Assembly (NCBI GenBank): GCA_049999765.1
Contig: JBNGIQ010005337.1
Span: 15,847-58,558, forward strand
Length of the DNA: 42,712 nucleotides
Reading direction: 5' to 3'
Origin: Phaeoceros laevis
Taxonomy: Eukaryota > Anthocerotophyta > Anthocerotopsida > Notothyladales
The notes under the pieces: model-generated
What the model saw: only the letters and a program-made list of their open reading frames with translations
What the model was told of the DNA's origin: nothing
Databases searched by the model: none
In this document: positions 1-12,800 of the stretch, piece by piece
How the letters are laid out: each line of letters begins with the position of its first letter
Numbering within the stretch: position 1 is the stretch's first letter
Position numbers and translations under genes: made by a program

Positions 1-123
1 GCAGCTGCACTCCTGGCACGCGTACAAGATGAAAGCCCCAGGAAGCCTTTGCGTCGCAGAAAGAGCCTGGAGCAGCACCTGGCCCGGTACAGCCGTAAGG
101 GGAGGGGGAGAGCCGTGTGCTAG
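1..123 (+). CDS. C-terminal end of an unidentified protein (cut by window edge)
   Basis: Frame 1 is open from the first base for 40 codons and ends at TAG (121-123). The residues read like a basic C-terminal tail, with the segments RKPLRRRKSLEQHLARYSRK and GRGRAVC, and not like random translation. The rest of the gene would lie to the left of the window. I do not recognise the family. It is convergent with the TLDc gene on the other strand. It could also be a chance open frame, because only 120 bases are available. Confidence 0.35.
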   Translation, partial: AAALLARVQDESPRKPLRRRKSLEQHLARYSRKGRGRAVC

Positions 124-951
124 CATATCTGAATTGTTCCGGCCGAACGCTTGTCCTTCAGTCTGCAATCTTTGGCTGAGTCTCCAACCGCCAATTAAAT
201 GGCCGAGTACAATCTTCGCCCGCCAATCAAACGGCAGAGTCAGGCGCTGGGTGTGAACCGAGCCTTATTAATAAGCCAAACGGGCTCCCTCAGGGACCTC
301 ACCTCTGCAATGGCAGTCTGGCAAAGAGGTCAGCAGCTCTAATTATGCTTCCCACTACAGTTCCACGCATTTTTGCACAATCCTGCAACATTTTTTTACG
401 ATTTCTGGACCTGGATTCGAATTTCGGACCGCAGATCGAGTTCTTAAAATCCGCATACCAAGTATAGACAAACTCGCACGCCAGTCAGCTTAGCATTCTG
501 AATTATTGAGGATGGCATGAGACATGGAAACAGTAACAATTGAGACAAGGACTCTGGTTGAGTAGCGCAGGAGGAAACTGAAGTCCTGCACTTGCCAGCG
601 TGCGAGTTTTGCCTCAACACCATTCTGCGGATGTTTTATTCCAGAGAGAGATGTTTCACTGTAATTACAAGCAGTCGTGCAATTCGAGCACTATCCTGCG
701 GACTGTCATTTCTGTTCAGTCAGCCGTTGAAAGAAGGAAGATACTCTCTTCCGCAGAGAATATACGACCTCCGAAATTATTCAGCCCCCAAAATCTCTAT
801 ATCCCCATAGTCGATGAAGATGCACGAAGTAGTCAAATCTGTGCACGCCAAACCAGGAGGGAATAACGGATTCTTCTTTTCAATGCACAAGAGAAATACT
901 GGTGGAGACCAAGGGAGGAGGGGGTAAGGTCACCCAAGAAATGGCTTTCAT
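124..951. other. Intergenic stretch between two convergent genes, nothing recognised
   Basis: The stretch has only short open frames with no family resemblance and no clear repeats. It probably holds the 3' untranslated regions of the edge gene on the left and of the TLDc gene on the right. Confidence 0.5.
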
Positions 952-2929
952 TTACCATCTACAAACTCCTGGAGCTTCGGGGGGCTCTTTGAAGGACAGA
1001 GACCTGGGAGTGTACCTTGAAGTGTGTGCAAAGCCCCATAGCTGTGCACCCAACTCATTCATGAGCAAAAGGGTTATGCCATGTCAAGAGAAACTTCTAG
1101 GACAAAGCGTCAAGCAATTAAAAAACGTTAGCGTACCTCCACATCCTTGACTGTAAACTCTTCAGAGCTTGCAAGACAGTAGCTCCCATACGTGTCACAG
1201 GAACCACTGGATCCGTTCAACCTTGACATAACATAGAATTGGATAATGTCAGTGGCCATGACAACCACAAAATCTCGAAAAGAAAAGTAGCAGGAACAGG
1301 TCTCGTTGCTTCTGCTTACAGTTCGGAATCAAGGTTCAAAGCAAAGTGTCCACCACCTCCAAAAGCCAATGATTCATTTGTACAAAGGACAAAATATCGA
1401 TTCATTCCTACAGTGTTGTTTCACCACACCACCCTATAAGAGTATGCACTGATGATTTCTGGTGCAAGAATGGTCACATTTGAAGTGCTATTTAAAGTGC
1501 CTACCAGTAGGACGAAATATTTTTGGCTTCCCAGACACATTGGTATAAACAAATGATTCACTGCTCCCCTGCATCATCCGTGTCCACCATGTGAATTGCC
1601 AAGCCACTTTGTGATTGACAGTTCAACCACCTCAAGATGTGCAAAACTAGACGGTTACCTGATACTTCTTCTTTGGCGTTGCTTTTAGAGGTGCCGACAG
1701 TAAGCCACCAAATACTGTACCTTTAGTATCACCAGCTACCTGAACACATACGATAGAGGACGCACAGAATCATGTCTCAGAACACCCAAAGCTATTGAAT
1801 TTCACCAGATGAAATGTAGGCAACTGGATGAGGTAGTATCATGACTGACCAGTAAACAAGGTCCAGCAAGTAAGGAACTCCTGCGATACAACGTGAGGAG
1901 AGAAATTCCATGCTTCCTAGTGCTGTTCAATACATGTCCAAAGCCCAGAGTATGTCAGTGCCCATCCAGATACGTTTGACTATGGTACATGCTAGTTTAA
2001 TACATACAAGCTTGACCTCCCACCATGTCACTAGCTTGCTATTTACCTGTAAAGCAGAACCCATTGCCGGCCTCGAGCTAGGGTGGGAAGGGCCGAGTAG
2101 ACAAACGAACGAAAATCTTCAGTTAGGAGAACAGAGTCCTCCGACATTACTGGAAGCTGTTCTGGTGGCAGCAGTGCTCTTTGTTTCTGCCCTGGAACAG
2201 AACCTACAGTACCTTCCATTTCCAGATCCTGCTCTGACACCAATTGCCACTCACTTTCTTCAGGATCCTCAGACGATGTTCTACCCCTGGCAACAGCATT
2301 CCTTCCTTGCTCCTTATTAGCAACATCTGCAGACTGCGACTTGCGCACCCTTGGTTTCCCTTTTGAGGTGGAAGGTTCAGCAGGTCCCTCCCTCACTTCA
2401 TGGTAATCATCAGCAGACTCACCGACATCCGCACACCTAACACCTGCTTCTGAGCAAGATAGCAAGGATAGTAGAAAGGCTGTCAAAGATGACGTATCAG
2501 GACCCCTGAACTCCTCCTTGGATTCTTTGGTCACGGGGGCTCCTTTCTGTGCAGTTTCTGGAGTATCCTGAACATAGCAGGGAATACAGCACACCACTTT
2601 GTCAGATTTTTTGACATCACCAGCTTCCTTTCTGTCCTTCCTACTTCCATGAGACATGGAGAGACACATTGAGTCACCACAAGCCAATTGAATTGCACGT
2701 CCAGAGCTCCTCCAAAAAAAGACATTAACTTGGGAACTCTTTTCAGGCCGTTCCCATAGAATCTGTATCACCACACACGCAGCTCAGCACTTCATCACAC
2801 TACCTCTGCATCAAGAGATGCTGCCCACTTCATGTAAGAAGACGGGGCTTCTTCAAGTTGACTTAATCGTCCAGTCCAACCCAAACCCAAACTTCCAGAG
2901 AACAACCCAACAAAAGACTCAAGGTCCAT
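952..2929 (-). CDS. TLDc-domain protein (plant OXR-like)
   Basis: Eight exons on the minus strand: 2929-2804, 2762-2047, 1922-1850, 1739-1659, 1568-1505, 1407-1320, 1221-1137 and 1041-952, giving about 440 aa. Residues about 1-250 are a variable, charged, low-complexity region. Residues about 253-440 are a full TLDc domain: STRKHGISLLTLYRRS, then VAGDTKGTVFGGLLSAPL, then FVYTN...FRPTG, then the glycine-rich AFGGGGHFALNLD, and finally LWGF with a C-terminal EAPGVCRW. TLDc proteins are linked to protection against oxidative damage and to V-ATPase regulation; the plant family is mostly uncharacterised. All exon phases join cleanly through the TLDc domain. The start is less sure: ATG at 2929 needs a 41-nt intron (2763-2803), and otherwise translation could begin at 2774, 2669 or 2657. 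An acceptor-like CAG lies directly before the 2929 ATG, so an upstream exon is possible. Confidence 0.88.
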
Positions 2930-5267
2930 CTGCCTGAGCCTAGAACACCTAAAAAGCTAATGAACTGGGTCTGGTTGCTACAGGATATGCCGCCCTCCTA
3001 TCACATGTCTGCCTCACTTGCTTTCAGATCAAACCTCTGGCCAGCCCAAATGGAACTGTCACAACCACAACTGTGATACCAGCATGTACAGCTGGAGATT
3101 GTAACATGGAATTGCCACAAAAACTGCTCCCCTCCTTAAGTGGCAGAGCGGTCTTCCCCCAATTCAAGCATTGTTTGCTGGTTCCAGTTGCTAATTCTAG
3201 GCACCAGCTTCAGAGCAGTGTAGGCAAACAACAGCATAAACGTCGATTCCGTGCCAAGCAAACGAAACAACAGTCCTTACATAGACAAACAACACAGCAG
3301 GAAGCAATCGAGAAGCAATTGTTAATAACCAAGGCCGTACGCACCGAGGCCATACACTGGCCACCCCGGGCACCATACAATGGCCAATTCTGATGCAGTT
3401 TGTGGCAGTCAGTTGAAGACCAATCATGCCGTGAGCAAAGCCCAACGGCGAACATGAACCAACGCTTGAACATGTGGAATTCGACAAATAATGTAGCAAG
3501 GGCAACCAACACTACCAAATCTAAAGACACATCTCGCATGCTCAGCAGCACACAAGACCAGAAACCACAACCACTCGCGCAGAGCACGGATTCAGGAGCC
3601 AAGGGTTGCAATTGACCTGAGGACGGGACACTGGATTGGCTCCCTTAGGGGTCGGATCCAAGAGCAGGCGCTCCACAGTGTCTACCCACCCCAGGCCACT
3701 CTTGAGTAGTCCCACCCTCATCGTCGCTACGTCGCAACAGTAGCAATTCTTATTGTCTGGATCGCCCCCTTGAAACCATCCGATCTCCTTATTGCACCTA
3801 TTCCCCGCACCGCATGCAATTATTCCTCCCAGAGACCAGATGAATGACGAGACCAAACCACATAGGGTCTTTATTGCCACATCCAACCGGTCGAGGCCCG
3901 ACCGGAACCCGCAATTACACAATCACTGTAGGTTGCCCTTGATGAAGGAGCGGTGTCCTTGCTGGGTGATGGTTGCCTGCCTGCCTGCACTGCGGTTTGA
4001 TAGTTTTCATATGCTAGGGCCTGCCCGTCGTCCTTGCTGCCTATCCTGCTTCCCTTCCTTCCCTTCCAAGGCTCTTTGCGCTGTCCCCCGGCAGGCTCTG
4101 CCGCGCTCCCCCAAGTACCTTCAGGAAGTCACTCCCGCCTATGTAGGTGGCCGGCGTCCTTGGCACGCCCGCTGACTGTGGTCAAGCAACCAGAGTTGGA
4201 ATCGGACCCACCTGGCAGGACAAACTATTCATTGCTAAAACGAGGTATCGCCTGCGTACGACACCTCACAACGGCTGTTGCGGTGGCCGAAGATGTAGCT
4301 TTCACTGCTTCCTGTCACACTATGCTCGTCGACACCGCCTTCCAGACTCCAAACAGGCCCAACGTTTGAAAGTGGCTGCCGAGCTGAAGGCCCCACACGG
4401 CTTTGCCAAGAATTGTCGTTGAGGACGAGTCTATTGCTCCCTTCTGCTGTGTGGTCAGCCTAGGAAGCTTGTACATCACCTCCTAGAAAAGCAGACCCCA
4501 CACGGCGGTTAAGCAAGATTGTGGTCAGCGCACAGTCTGATGGTACCGTTAACAGAAACAGGGGGAAGGTCTCCTATTTCCGGCTGCGACAAGAAGACAC
4601 CAGCACCAGCCTAACAAGGACTTCGTCACGGTTCAAAACCACCTTGCCCTCGCCCATCTAATAACCGACTGACATGCGGGATGTCTGTTATGGTGCCACT
4701 CTCAGACTGTTGTCTGGAGACGTCACGGTATTCTTCACCTTGCAACTTGCGTGGATGCCAACAAAGGTGGATCACTGAACACTCTTATTACACCCTGTTG
4801 CAGATCCCGATGGGATATACATCAACACAGTAAAGCTGGAGAAACAACCTCAGATTGTTGTACTTATTACGCTGGAGTGGCAGCAACAGGAACGATCGAC
4901 CCTGAATTCTTGGCGTCTTTTAAGAACTGCTCTTTTGATGGGGTGGACCAGTGGGGACGGCTAAACAGACGAGCATACCATGCCCTTGGCAGAGAAAACC
5001 AACAAGTAGAGCTGTGCAACATGTCGTTTGTCTCAACGTCTTGTTGATCATGAACACGAGTTGAGTAGACGCAACATGCCCCCCACAGATAGCTCTCATC
5101 TCTGGTTGAGCAGCGAAGGTTTAAAGACAAAACGCCTCTTTCGTCTCGCCTTTTACCGAGATAGTTTGCTGGAGGAAGAAATCCCTTCTGAGAAGAGGAA
5201 ACCGATGCGACATCAGTGGTAAGAACAGGTCCTGCTACGAGCTTGATCTGTCGTGGGAGTCGGCGAG
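2930..5267. other. Divergent intergenic region between TLDc and DUF716 genes
   Basis: This 2.3-kb stretch should hold the promoters and 5' untranslated regions of the minus-strand TLDc gene and the plus-strand DUF716 gene. Open frames of 60-130 codons occur on both strands but show no recognisable domain and no splice-linked continuation. A pyrimidine-rich CTTCC/CCTTC tract sits near 4050-4070. I see no RNA gene or mobile element. Confidence 0.45.
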
Positions 5268-6116
5268 ATGGGATCGTTCAAGGGTCACGTGCTACCGGGA
5301 TCTCTGTTTTTCTTTGTGGGATTGTGGCATCTCGTCGGCTGCATCTCCAAGTATGTGGCACGGCCTGGGAATTTCCGCGGCCGGGTGTGGCACGCTGTGG
5401 GATCGGGGAGCTTCAAGCACCTGGAGATTTATGTGGTGATCGTCGGTGCTTTCACCGACATGTGCATCGAGTTCTTCTACTCCACACACCGCAAGTTCAC
5501 TGTGGATGGCGCCCTCAACACGAAGCACCTCAACGATTTCGAGCACGCAGGGATGCTGCTCATGTTTTTCATCTTCGGGGTGACAACCCTGGTGAAGGAA
5601 GCTACGGGGGCCCTGCCTCTCCCAGAAGGAGGCCTCAATGTTGTGGCAGCCATGGCCTTCGCAGCGGAGTTTCTGCTCTTCCACTTCCACTCAACCAGCC
5701 ATGCCGGGCTGGAAGGCCGCTACCATGAGATCCTGGTCATTTTGATCGGTCTTTGCATCCTGGGATCGCTTCTAGGTGCCTTGTTTCCTAGGAGCTTTGC
5801 CGTGGACCTCGCCAGCAGCGTCGCGCTCACCATGCAAGGCGCTTGGTTCTACCAAACCGCTTTCAGCCTGTATGGATCCATGATGCCAGCAGGATGCCGG
5901 ACTGAGATGGGAGGGATAGAGTGTGATTCTTTAGAATCTGAGCAGCGGGGCCAGACCTTGGCAAATGTGCAATTTGCTCTGCATGTTTCCGTCATCCTGA
6001 TTCTGGTAACATTAGTCTATGGCGTGTGTGCTAAGCTGTGGGGTCACTCGGAGTTGCGATGGGACGCACCCTCCCATCGCAGCCAACCTTCTGAGAAATC
6101 GGTGGATGCCATCTGA
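5268..6116 (+). CDS. DUF716 / TMEM45-family multi-pass membrane protein
   Basis: Single-exon ORF of 282 aa. ATG at 5268 is chosen because the protein then begins MGSFKGHVLPG, the usual start of plant DUF716 proteins (short N-terminus, GHV.PG, then a first membrane segment FFFVGLWHLVG). About seven hydrophobic segments follow. Family hallmarks are FEHAGMLLMFFIFG around residues 97-110 and the histidine-rich LLFHFHSTSHAGLEGRYHEI around 140-160. The C-terminal tail is short, polar and probably cytosolic. TMEM45/DUF716 proteins are intracellular or plasma-membrane proteins of unknown biochemical role, and plant members have been connected with stress and pathogen responses. An intronless structure is, from memory, also common in plant family members. 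Codons 5253-5267 continue the frame upstream but contain no ATG. Confidence 0.92.
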   Translation: MGSFKGHVLPGSLFFFVGLWHLVGCISKYVARPGNFRGRVWHAVGSGSFKHLEIYVVIVGAFTDMCIEFFYSTHRKFTVDGALNTKHLNDFEHAGMLLMFFIFGVTTLVKEATGALPLPEGGLNVVAAMAFAAEFLLFHFHSTSHAGLEGRYHEILVILIGLCILGSLLGALFPRSFAVDLASSVALTMQGAWFYQTAFSLYGSMMPAGCRTEMGGIECDSLESEQRGQTLANVQFALHVSVILILVTLVYGVCAKLWGHSELRWDAPSHRSQPSEKSVDAI

Positions 6117-6898
6117 TTCTGAATTGATCAATTCACGAGCAATGTCTCTTCTCATTCTTGAGCTCAGCTTCGTTCGCGTCCTCCCTCCGTCACTGGCGGA
6201 TGATCTGGTTAGGGTTTGTGGATGTCTGGGATTCAGGTGAGCATCCTTTTGCTGGATCAGCCGAGGACCATGCCTGGACGAGTCTCCACGACTTTTGCAC
6301 CTCCCTGTGACAACCAAGCAGAGACAACGACCAAGCGGGGCCAGCAATGAGAATCAGGCGAGCACAACTGCCACCATCATCGCACGCATCATTGTCCACT
6401 CTGGTTGTTTCAACACGGTAGAAAGCACGACGGATGGCCCCTTGATTCTTCTGAAACCTGGAGAAACAAAAAGTTTACTCATGAAGTTCGACCGGCCAAT
6501 ACTTTCCAAACTCTGTACGGTCAAGTAGTTCAAATCGGGGAAGTCATTATCCAGGTGATGCCGTCGCACCTCGGTCATCAGTGTGGGATGTTGCATCCTC
6601 GATGGACTTGGGCTCGGGCTGGGTGTTGCCTGTCCCATTCTTAGGACGGGCGCCCGAATCCGGAAATTGGATTCCGTGCGGGACCGGAGCTCCGTGTATA
6701 CCTGTGGAGCTGTAGAAAAAGCGGCAGGGAGATGGAAACCGACGAGGATGCTCGGGAGAGTAGTAAGGACAGGGACAAAGAGGGAGCGCGGAGGTGGGGC
6801 ATCGGTTGTACTCGGTAGCTGTAGAGGATTCTGCAGAAACAAGCAGCGGACTAGAGTATAGGATCTTAGCTGGTGGTTGCCGTGGATGAGGAAGCAAG
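6117..6898. other. Intergenic region upstream of PAN2
   Basis: This 780-bp stretch should contain the DUF716 3' untranslated region and the PAN2 promoter and 5' leader. Overlapping open frames on both strands between 6350 and 6990 are proline/serine-rich shadows with no family resemblance. No repeat or RNA gene was recognised. Confidence 0.45.
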
Positions 6899-9800
6899 AT
6901 GGTAGGGGAGAAGCTCCACGAGCTGGCGTGTGTGCAGCAGCATCGGGTTCGCGAGGCTGTTTGCCGAACCATTTTCGATCCCCTCATGGAGCTTCTGTGG
7001 ACAGCTTCTGCAGCAGTAATTCCTGGATGCCCGCTGCGATTGTCTGATGGCTCTGCATCTCGGTCATGGAGCTTATTACTCGTGAACTATTGTGGCTAGC
7101 AGCTCATGAATCTGTCGGTCTGTCTGATGGTTATTTGCACTTCTGCCAAGCAAATTCTGATGCGAAAATTCTCCAAAGCTGATGGAAACCTGAGTATCTA
7201 TATCTGGTTTCTGGTAGCGCTTGAGGTTGAATTTGGCATGGAGCATATGGTCGGAGCGTGACATGATGATGAGTCTTAAAACTGGCGAGTCCTCTGAATG
7301 GAGACTTTAATCCCTGTGGGAGACAACTCAATCAACGTCTGTCCCATTGGGAGCTATGGTTCTGTTGCCTTGTTTTTTTGGGTGATTGACTGAAGACAAA
7401 ATCCTGGAAAGCCATCTTGCTGTTGCATCCCGGTTCTTCAAGGCAGATGGGAATGTGTTTGCAGACGACTGTAATGTAGCTCGTCAAAGGATAATAGCTC
7501 TCTAATAAACCATGCATCCATTTCGAGGTTGTAATTCAGTTCCATTTGGGGAGATCAGCGCTTGGTCCTGTCCACGAGCATCCATGTATCCCTCTGTACG
7601 CTTGCTCCATAGGCACGAACCGTGTCAGTGGCATAGGTGATCTCTCTATGGGGACAAAAAATCACTTCACTGGCGCCTGAGCTGTCGAATTAGGGCATAC
7701 CAGCCAGCCTAGCTCCAGGTCTTGTTTACCACATGTGCGCATGGCACAAAGCTCTGCAGAGTTGGAACACCTCGGTGGTGTTCTCAATGTCAGACCAGTT
7801 CTTTTAAACAATCTTTTGTAGTTTGTATCACTGGTTGGCTGGTGCCCACTCTCTGACGTACTTTGCTGCTTTGCTATTTCTGTCCCTGTACATTTGTTGC
7901 GTAACATGCCGGATATTATCCTGCTGTGTGCATCTGTCTCTTCACCTTGCTGTATGGTGATGTTCACATGTTTTTGCTTGTCCTTCAGAAGATTATTTAA
8001 TTGTCTCAACCCTTGTACATGATCTTATTGAAAGGGTTGAGTAGTTACGACTTATTGTTTGTTTCGACCTTGTAAAGATTACATGTAAAGACTTAAGTAT
8101 ATGCTTCGTTGTTTCATGCATTTGTTTTGACAGTCTAGACCTCAACTTTGCGCAGGGCTCTCTACATTCTCACATTTGTCCCGCATTGGGCAAGTATTCA
8201 GTTTTTGGAGCGCACAAGGGTTCTGTGGTCGGCCTCCTTTTAACAACAGAGGGTGTCATCTCAGTAAGTGGAGATGCTATCCGAATGCATACACGAGGTG
8301 GAATCCCTATCCACAATTTCAGGTCACCCTCTGGCCCACTGTTAAAAGTGCTTTCTCTACCCAGAAAACATGACTCACTTTCTGTTGCAGTTTGTGTCCA
8401 CATTTTCTGTCCATTAGTGTTGGCTTTCTTTCCACAGCCAAGTTACTCCTTTTGAAGATTATATTGAATTTCTTCTGCAGCGATAAATTGGTGACAGACA
8501 TGTTATGCTGCGAATGGGAGCGTCCTGCTGTGGGTCGTGTTTTGCTGGGTCATTCCGGGAATAAGATATCGGTCTTGGACCTGTCAACCTCGTCTATAAC
8601 CCCAGTGGTAGGCTCAGCCTTCACGCTTTTCTTCAGGCTTACACCTAGTCGTATACTCAGTCTATCTTGACAGGCACCGGTTTGCTTCTTCAACTGCCGA
8701 ATGCAAGGTCTTATCATGTTTAAATCTTATTGTTCTCTGCTGTTTTCTGCTGTAGGCTTCGTTGAATCAAGGGATCAGTGTCATAAAAAGTAATGGGCGA
8801 CTTTTAGCATGTGGTGGTATTGCTGGAGAGCTTTCCCTGAAGGACCTACGAACCATGAAAACGGAGCACACAGTTGATGCTTATCGTGGTCTGTACTGCT
8901 ACCATCTCATCCTGTTAATGTGTGTAATGAGTTCCTCCCATTCATGTATGTCGGTGTATGTAAGTTGTCTGGGCGTGGTTGGTGTTTCATAGCATTATTG
9001 TAAGAGACTGCTTGATCTCTATCGAATCTGGACTTTGTTGCTCATGTTACCATCCTGTATGCAAGCTTAGGTGCATTCCTCATTATGCAAGTACACAGGC
9101 TCTTCGTTTGATGGCTTTTCCCAGGTAAAATCACATCTCTGGATCTAAAGGGCGACCTGCTGGTTTGTTGTGGGCTAGCCCATCGTTTGGGACAATTAGT
9201 TCAAGATCCGGTTATCAAGGTCCATCTTCCCCCCTAAGCCCACATTTACTATTACCCCAGCAATAGGTGTGCGCGTCTGTACTGCCTCAGTTTGTGTCTG
9301 AGCATTTACGTACACTTATGCCAGCCATCAGCTTGATCAAATTCGATTTCAGAGCCATTTTAAAGTTCTACAGTTCTGTTTGTTGCAGGTTTTTGACGTA
9401 AGGCAGACTGTTCGTCCTCTAGCGCATATCCCTTTCGCACATGGGGCCTCTACTTTGCATTTCCAACCGAAATTTTCGAGTGTTATAGTAGCTACGGCAT
9501 TGAATGGTGCTATCTTGGTGACTGATGTGCAATGTGGAGGGACAGACTTCCAGACTTACCAGGTTTCGGATTTTTTAGCACTTATTTTAAAAGGTTGTTT
9601 AAACTATCAATGTTTTGAGCGCCTTAGAGCTTCTGCTGTTTGTGGTAACTTGCAGGTTGATTGTGGTGAAGACTTCTTGGTCACCTCAGATGTCTCAAAC
9701 TCGGGCGAGCTTTTGGCCTTTGGGGATTCAGGAGGCTTTGTTCATGTATGGGGAACATTTGACAGGGCTCGTGTGAATTTGTTCTCTCAACCCACTGAGG

Positions 9801-12800
9801 TATCATGTTTCGAACGTTTGGTTTGGTTCCACCTTGGTTTTGAATTGAACCAACCTCTCTTCTGATAGAAAAAAAGCACGTAGACGAGCATTTGATTTAG
9901 TATAGTATTGTGAATTCTTCTGAGCGCTTGTGGCTATGACCTAAGTCAACTTGCTTGGTGGTTGCTGTGTGCAGCTTCCAGAAGTACCATCTCGGCCACA
10001 AGTTCCCATTGCAGAGCGGGATTCTTTTAGCTTCGCTTATCAGCCAGTTTCTGATACACCATTTTCTTCAGTGGATTCAACCCTGCCAATACGTGTGGGA
10101 TTGCCCCCGAGAGTCGTGGATCGGTCATTGCTACAGCAGATGCAGGAGATCGAATTCGTCAAAGTAGTCCAGAATCCTCACTGGCAAAGAGGGACCCCAT
10201 TTGGTGATGCCACTAGAGCCTCAGTGGCGTTACGTAATGCCCGTCAAAAGCGGAAGGTTAGTGAACCTCCAATGGTCTTCTCCCCTAAGCGGTCAGTTTG
10301 GAAACAGACTTAAAGACTGACTGAGTCTTTTCTTTTGTGCAGACTGACATAAAGATGCTCCCCGGTACAGATAGGAGGGCGGTAGGTCTAGGTGGGTTTG
10401 GTACTAAAGGACTTTTCAGGCTTCCAAAGGGTTATCGTCGAGTTGAAGTAAAACTGTCGCAGAAGCTAAAATTTGAGGAATTTGACTTCAGCTACTATAA
10501 CAAAACAAAATTCGCGGGCTTGGAGAATGACATAATTAATAGTTACTGCAATGCTCTCTTGCAGGTACTTGCCTAGCCCTGCAAACCGTTCTGACTAGGG
10601 CATTGGACATTGATGGCTTGTCTTTTAAGCGGGTGTCCTTCTGTACAGGTGCTGTATTTTATTCCTCAGCTGAAGGCTACTGTTACTGCGCATATTTGTG
10701 AGCGGGAGTTCTGTCTCACTTGTGAACTTGGTTTCGTTTTACACATGCTTGGTCTGGCAAGAGGTGAAACCTGCCAGGTGAATTTCCTCATCATCAGTAC
10801 CGCCACTGGGCTGTTTAGCAGAAAACCACGATAGGCTCAACTATATTGCTGCAAAGCAGTGGAGCAATATTGTTGGGCCTATTGAGCACTATCCTTCTCA
10901 GAATATTTTTGCCCTGCTGCCTCATCGCCATGAGCTTGCTGATGTTTCTTTGTATGTGTATGTTTTTCAACTGCTGAGGAGGATAGATGCTATCTCCACT
11001 GCTTACACGCTGGTTGCTATGCAGCCTAGTAATTTACTGCGTGCTTTGAAACAAATTCGTGAGGCATCAGCTCTGGGCCTTGTGGAAGGCCCCGAGGAGT
11101 TGGAGAACGGTCATGAGAAGTCTCCTGCAAAGAGGAACCAGCCTATGGAGAACATCAAAGAAAGGTCTCTTGCAAAGAGAATCCAAAGTTTTAACCAGTT
11201 TCTACTCGAACAGGTAACGTCTTCCAGCAACAACTTTTTGGAGTGGCAAATGCAGCTGTGCTGTGTTGACTAAAAGTTTTGTCTCACAGCTGCACAAGGA
11301 AGCAGGTGGTGTGCCAATCACTGCTAGTAATTCATCTGATGTTGTTAGTCAACCTGCATCTATCAGTCATCAACTTTTTGGAATGACCTACCGGATGCAG
11401 ACAAAGGTAGATCAGTACATCCAGATAAGCATGTTACGTGGTGAGAAGAAGAAGATCATCCATCTAGAGTCTAATGTCGTGGATTTTGGCCTCTCCCAGT
11501 GTGTCAGGGGCTCTCACGATGATCTTGTGCAAGAGCGACACTCGTTTCAAGTGGACTTGCAGGCAAGCTCTCATTTTTGTCCTTCAACAGTATACAGAAC
11601 GTCCAGGCAGAATAGTGAATCAGCCTCCTTATCTCAGGTTGTCGTTTGCAGTATCCAGCAGTGAAGTCAGGATTGCAACCAGCATTCGCAGAGCTTTTGG
11701 AGAGGAGTCTTTGCAAACAAGAGGAAATGCGTACCTGGTGTCCTCATTGTCGCAGCTATCTTCTCGTGCAACAGGTGAGCTGACTTGAAGGCATCTGAGA
11801 ACCGTTTAAATCGTTGTTATGGTTACTCTGACATTGCACCCTGCACGTTGCCTGCAGATTCGTACACCTTGCAACTTGCCTACTGTTCTTATAATTAATT
11901 CTTGCATTAGAGAGGACGCAGAGTTCTCATTTTGGCAGAAAGAAGTAGATCAGTCAAGTAACACAGACGGTGGAAGGTCCTTGGGGTCAAAGGCTGGACC
12001 GAACTCGAATAATGCTTCTGATGCATGGCTTCCTTTTCGTATCAACATTAGCGTTGATTCTCAGTCATCAAGGGTTAAAGTTACAGAGGTTGCTATCGTT
12101 TTAAGAGTACTTGCTTGATCTTCCCGCAGAGCAGCTGAAATCTAGTAGTCTGACACAAGCTTCTATTCCGGTTTATTGATGTAGTACCGAACACCACATA
12201 TAGCTGGCAAGGAACAACCTAAGCCTGTAGCCACGGCGAACAATGCAAGTCTGTATGCCGATTATGAGCTGACAGCAATGATTGCTCACATTCGTGGCGG
12301 GTCTGACAATGATGGAAGGCCTCAGGACGAAGGTGAAGGACATCTTGTAGCACATGTGAAGGTAACGTTTTGCAAGTAGAACAGCTCCTTCATGGGAACA
12401 ACGTGGAGGCTGCTGGGCATTCTGCAAACTAGCAGCATGCTTGGACTTTTTGAATACCGAAGCAACCTAGAACTGGTCTGTGTCTGCAGATTCCTCCAGT
12501 TTATCATCAACACTCACCATCAACAAGCGCAGGAGCTCCAGCAGGTTCTAAATACTTATGAGATGGTAGTGCCGCTCTCCACTGAAATACTTTGCTACAC
12601 AGTCCATCTCATTGTGTCCTGTTCTGCTCATTCTAGGGGGATTGAATCATCCAGTGCCACGTGGTTCTCCATATATGGTTGATTGGGTTCTGTTTAATGA
12701 CTTCTGCATAGGACCAAGCTCGGCCTTTGAAGTGGTAATAAGCAAATTGCTAGTGTTAAAGAGTTATCAGCTGGTTCAGGCACCTTGTCTTATGGTTCCT

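Noticed and set aside
5253-5267. Five extra in-frame codons before the DUF716 ATG
   Set aside because: They begin with GTG, and the family N-terminus MGSFKGHV starts at the ATG at 5268.
6354-6987. Overlapping minus-strand open frames upstream of PAN2
   Set aside because: They are low-complexity Pro/Ser reading frames without family resemblance, and they run over the first PAN2 exon on the opposite strand.
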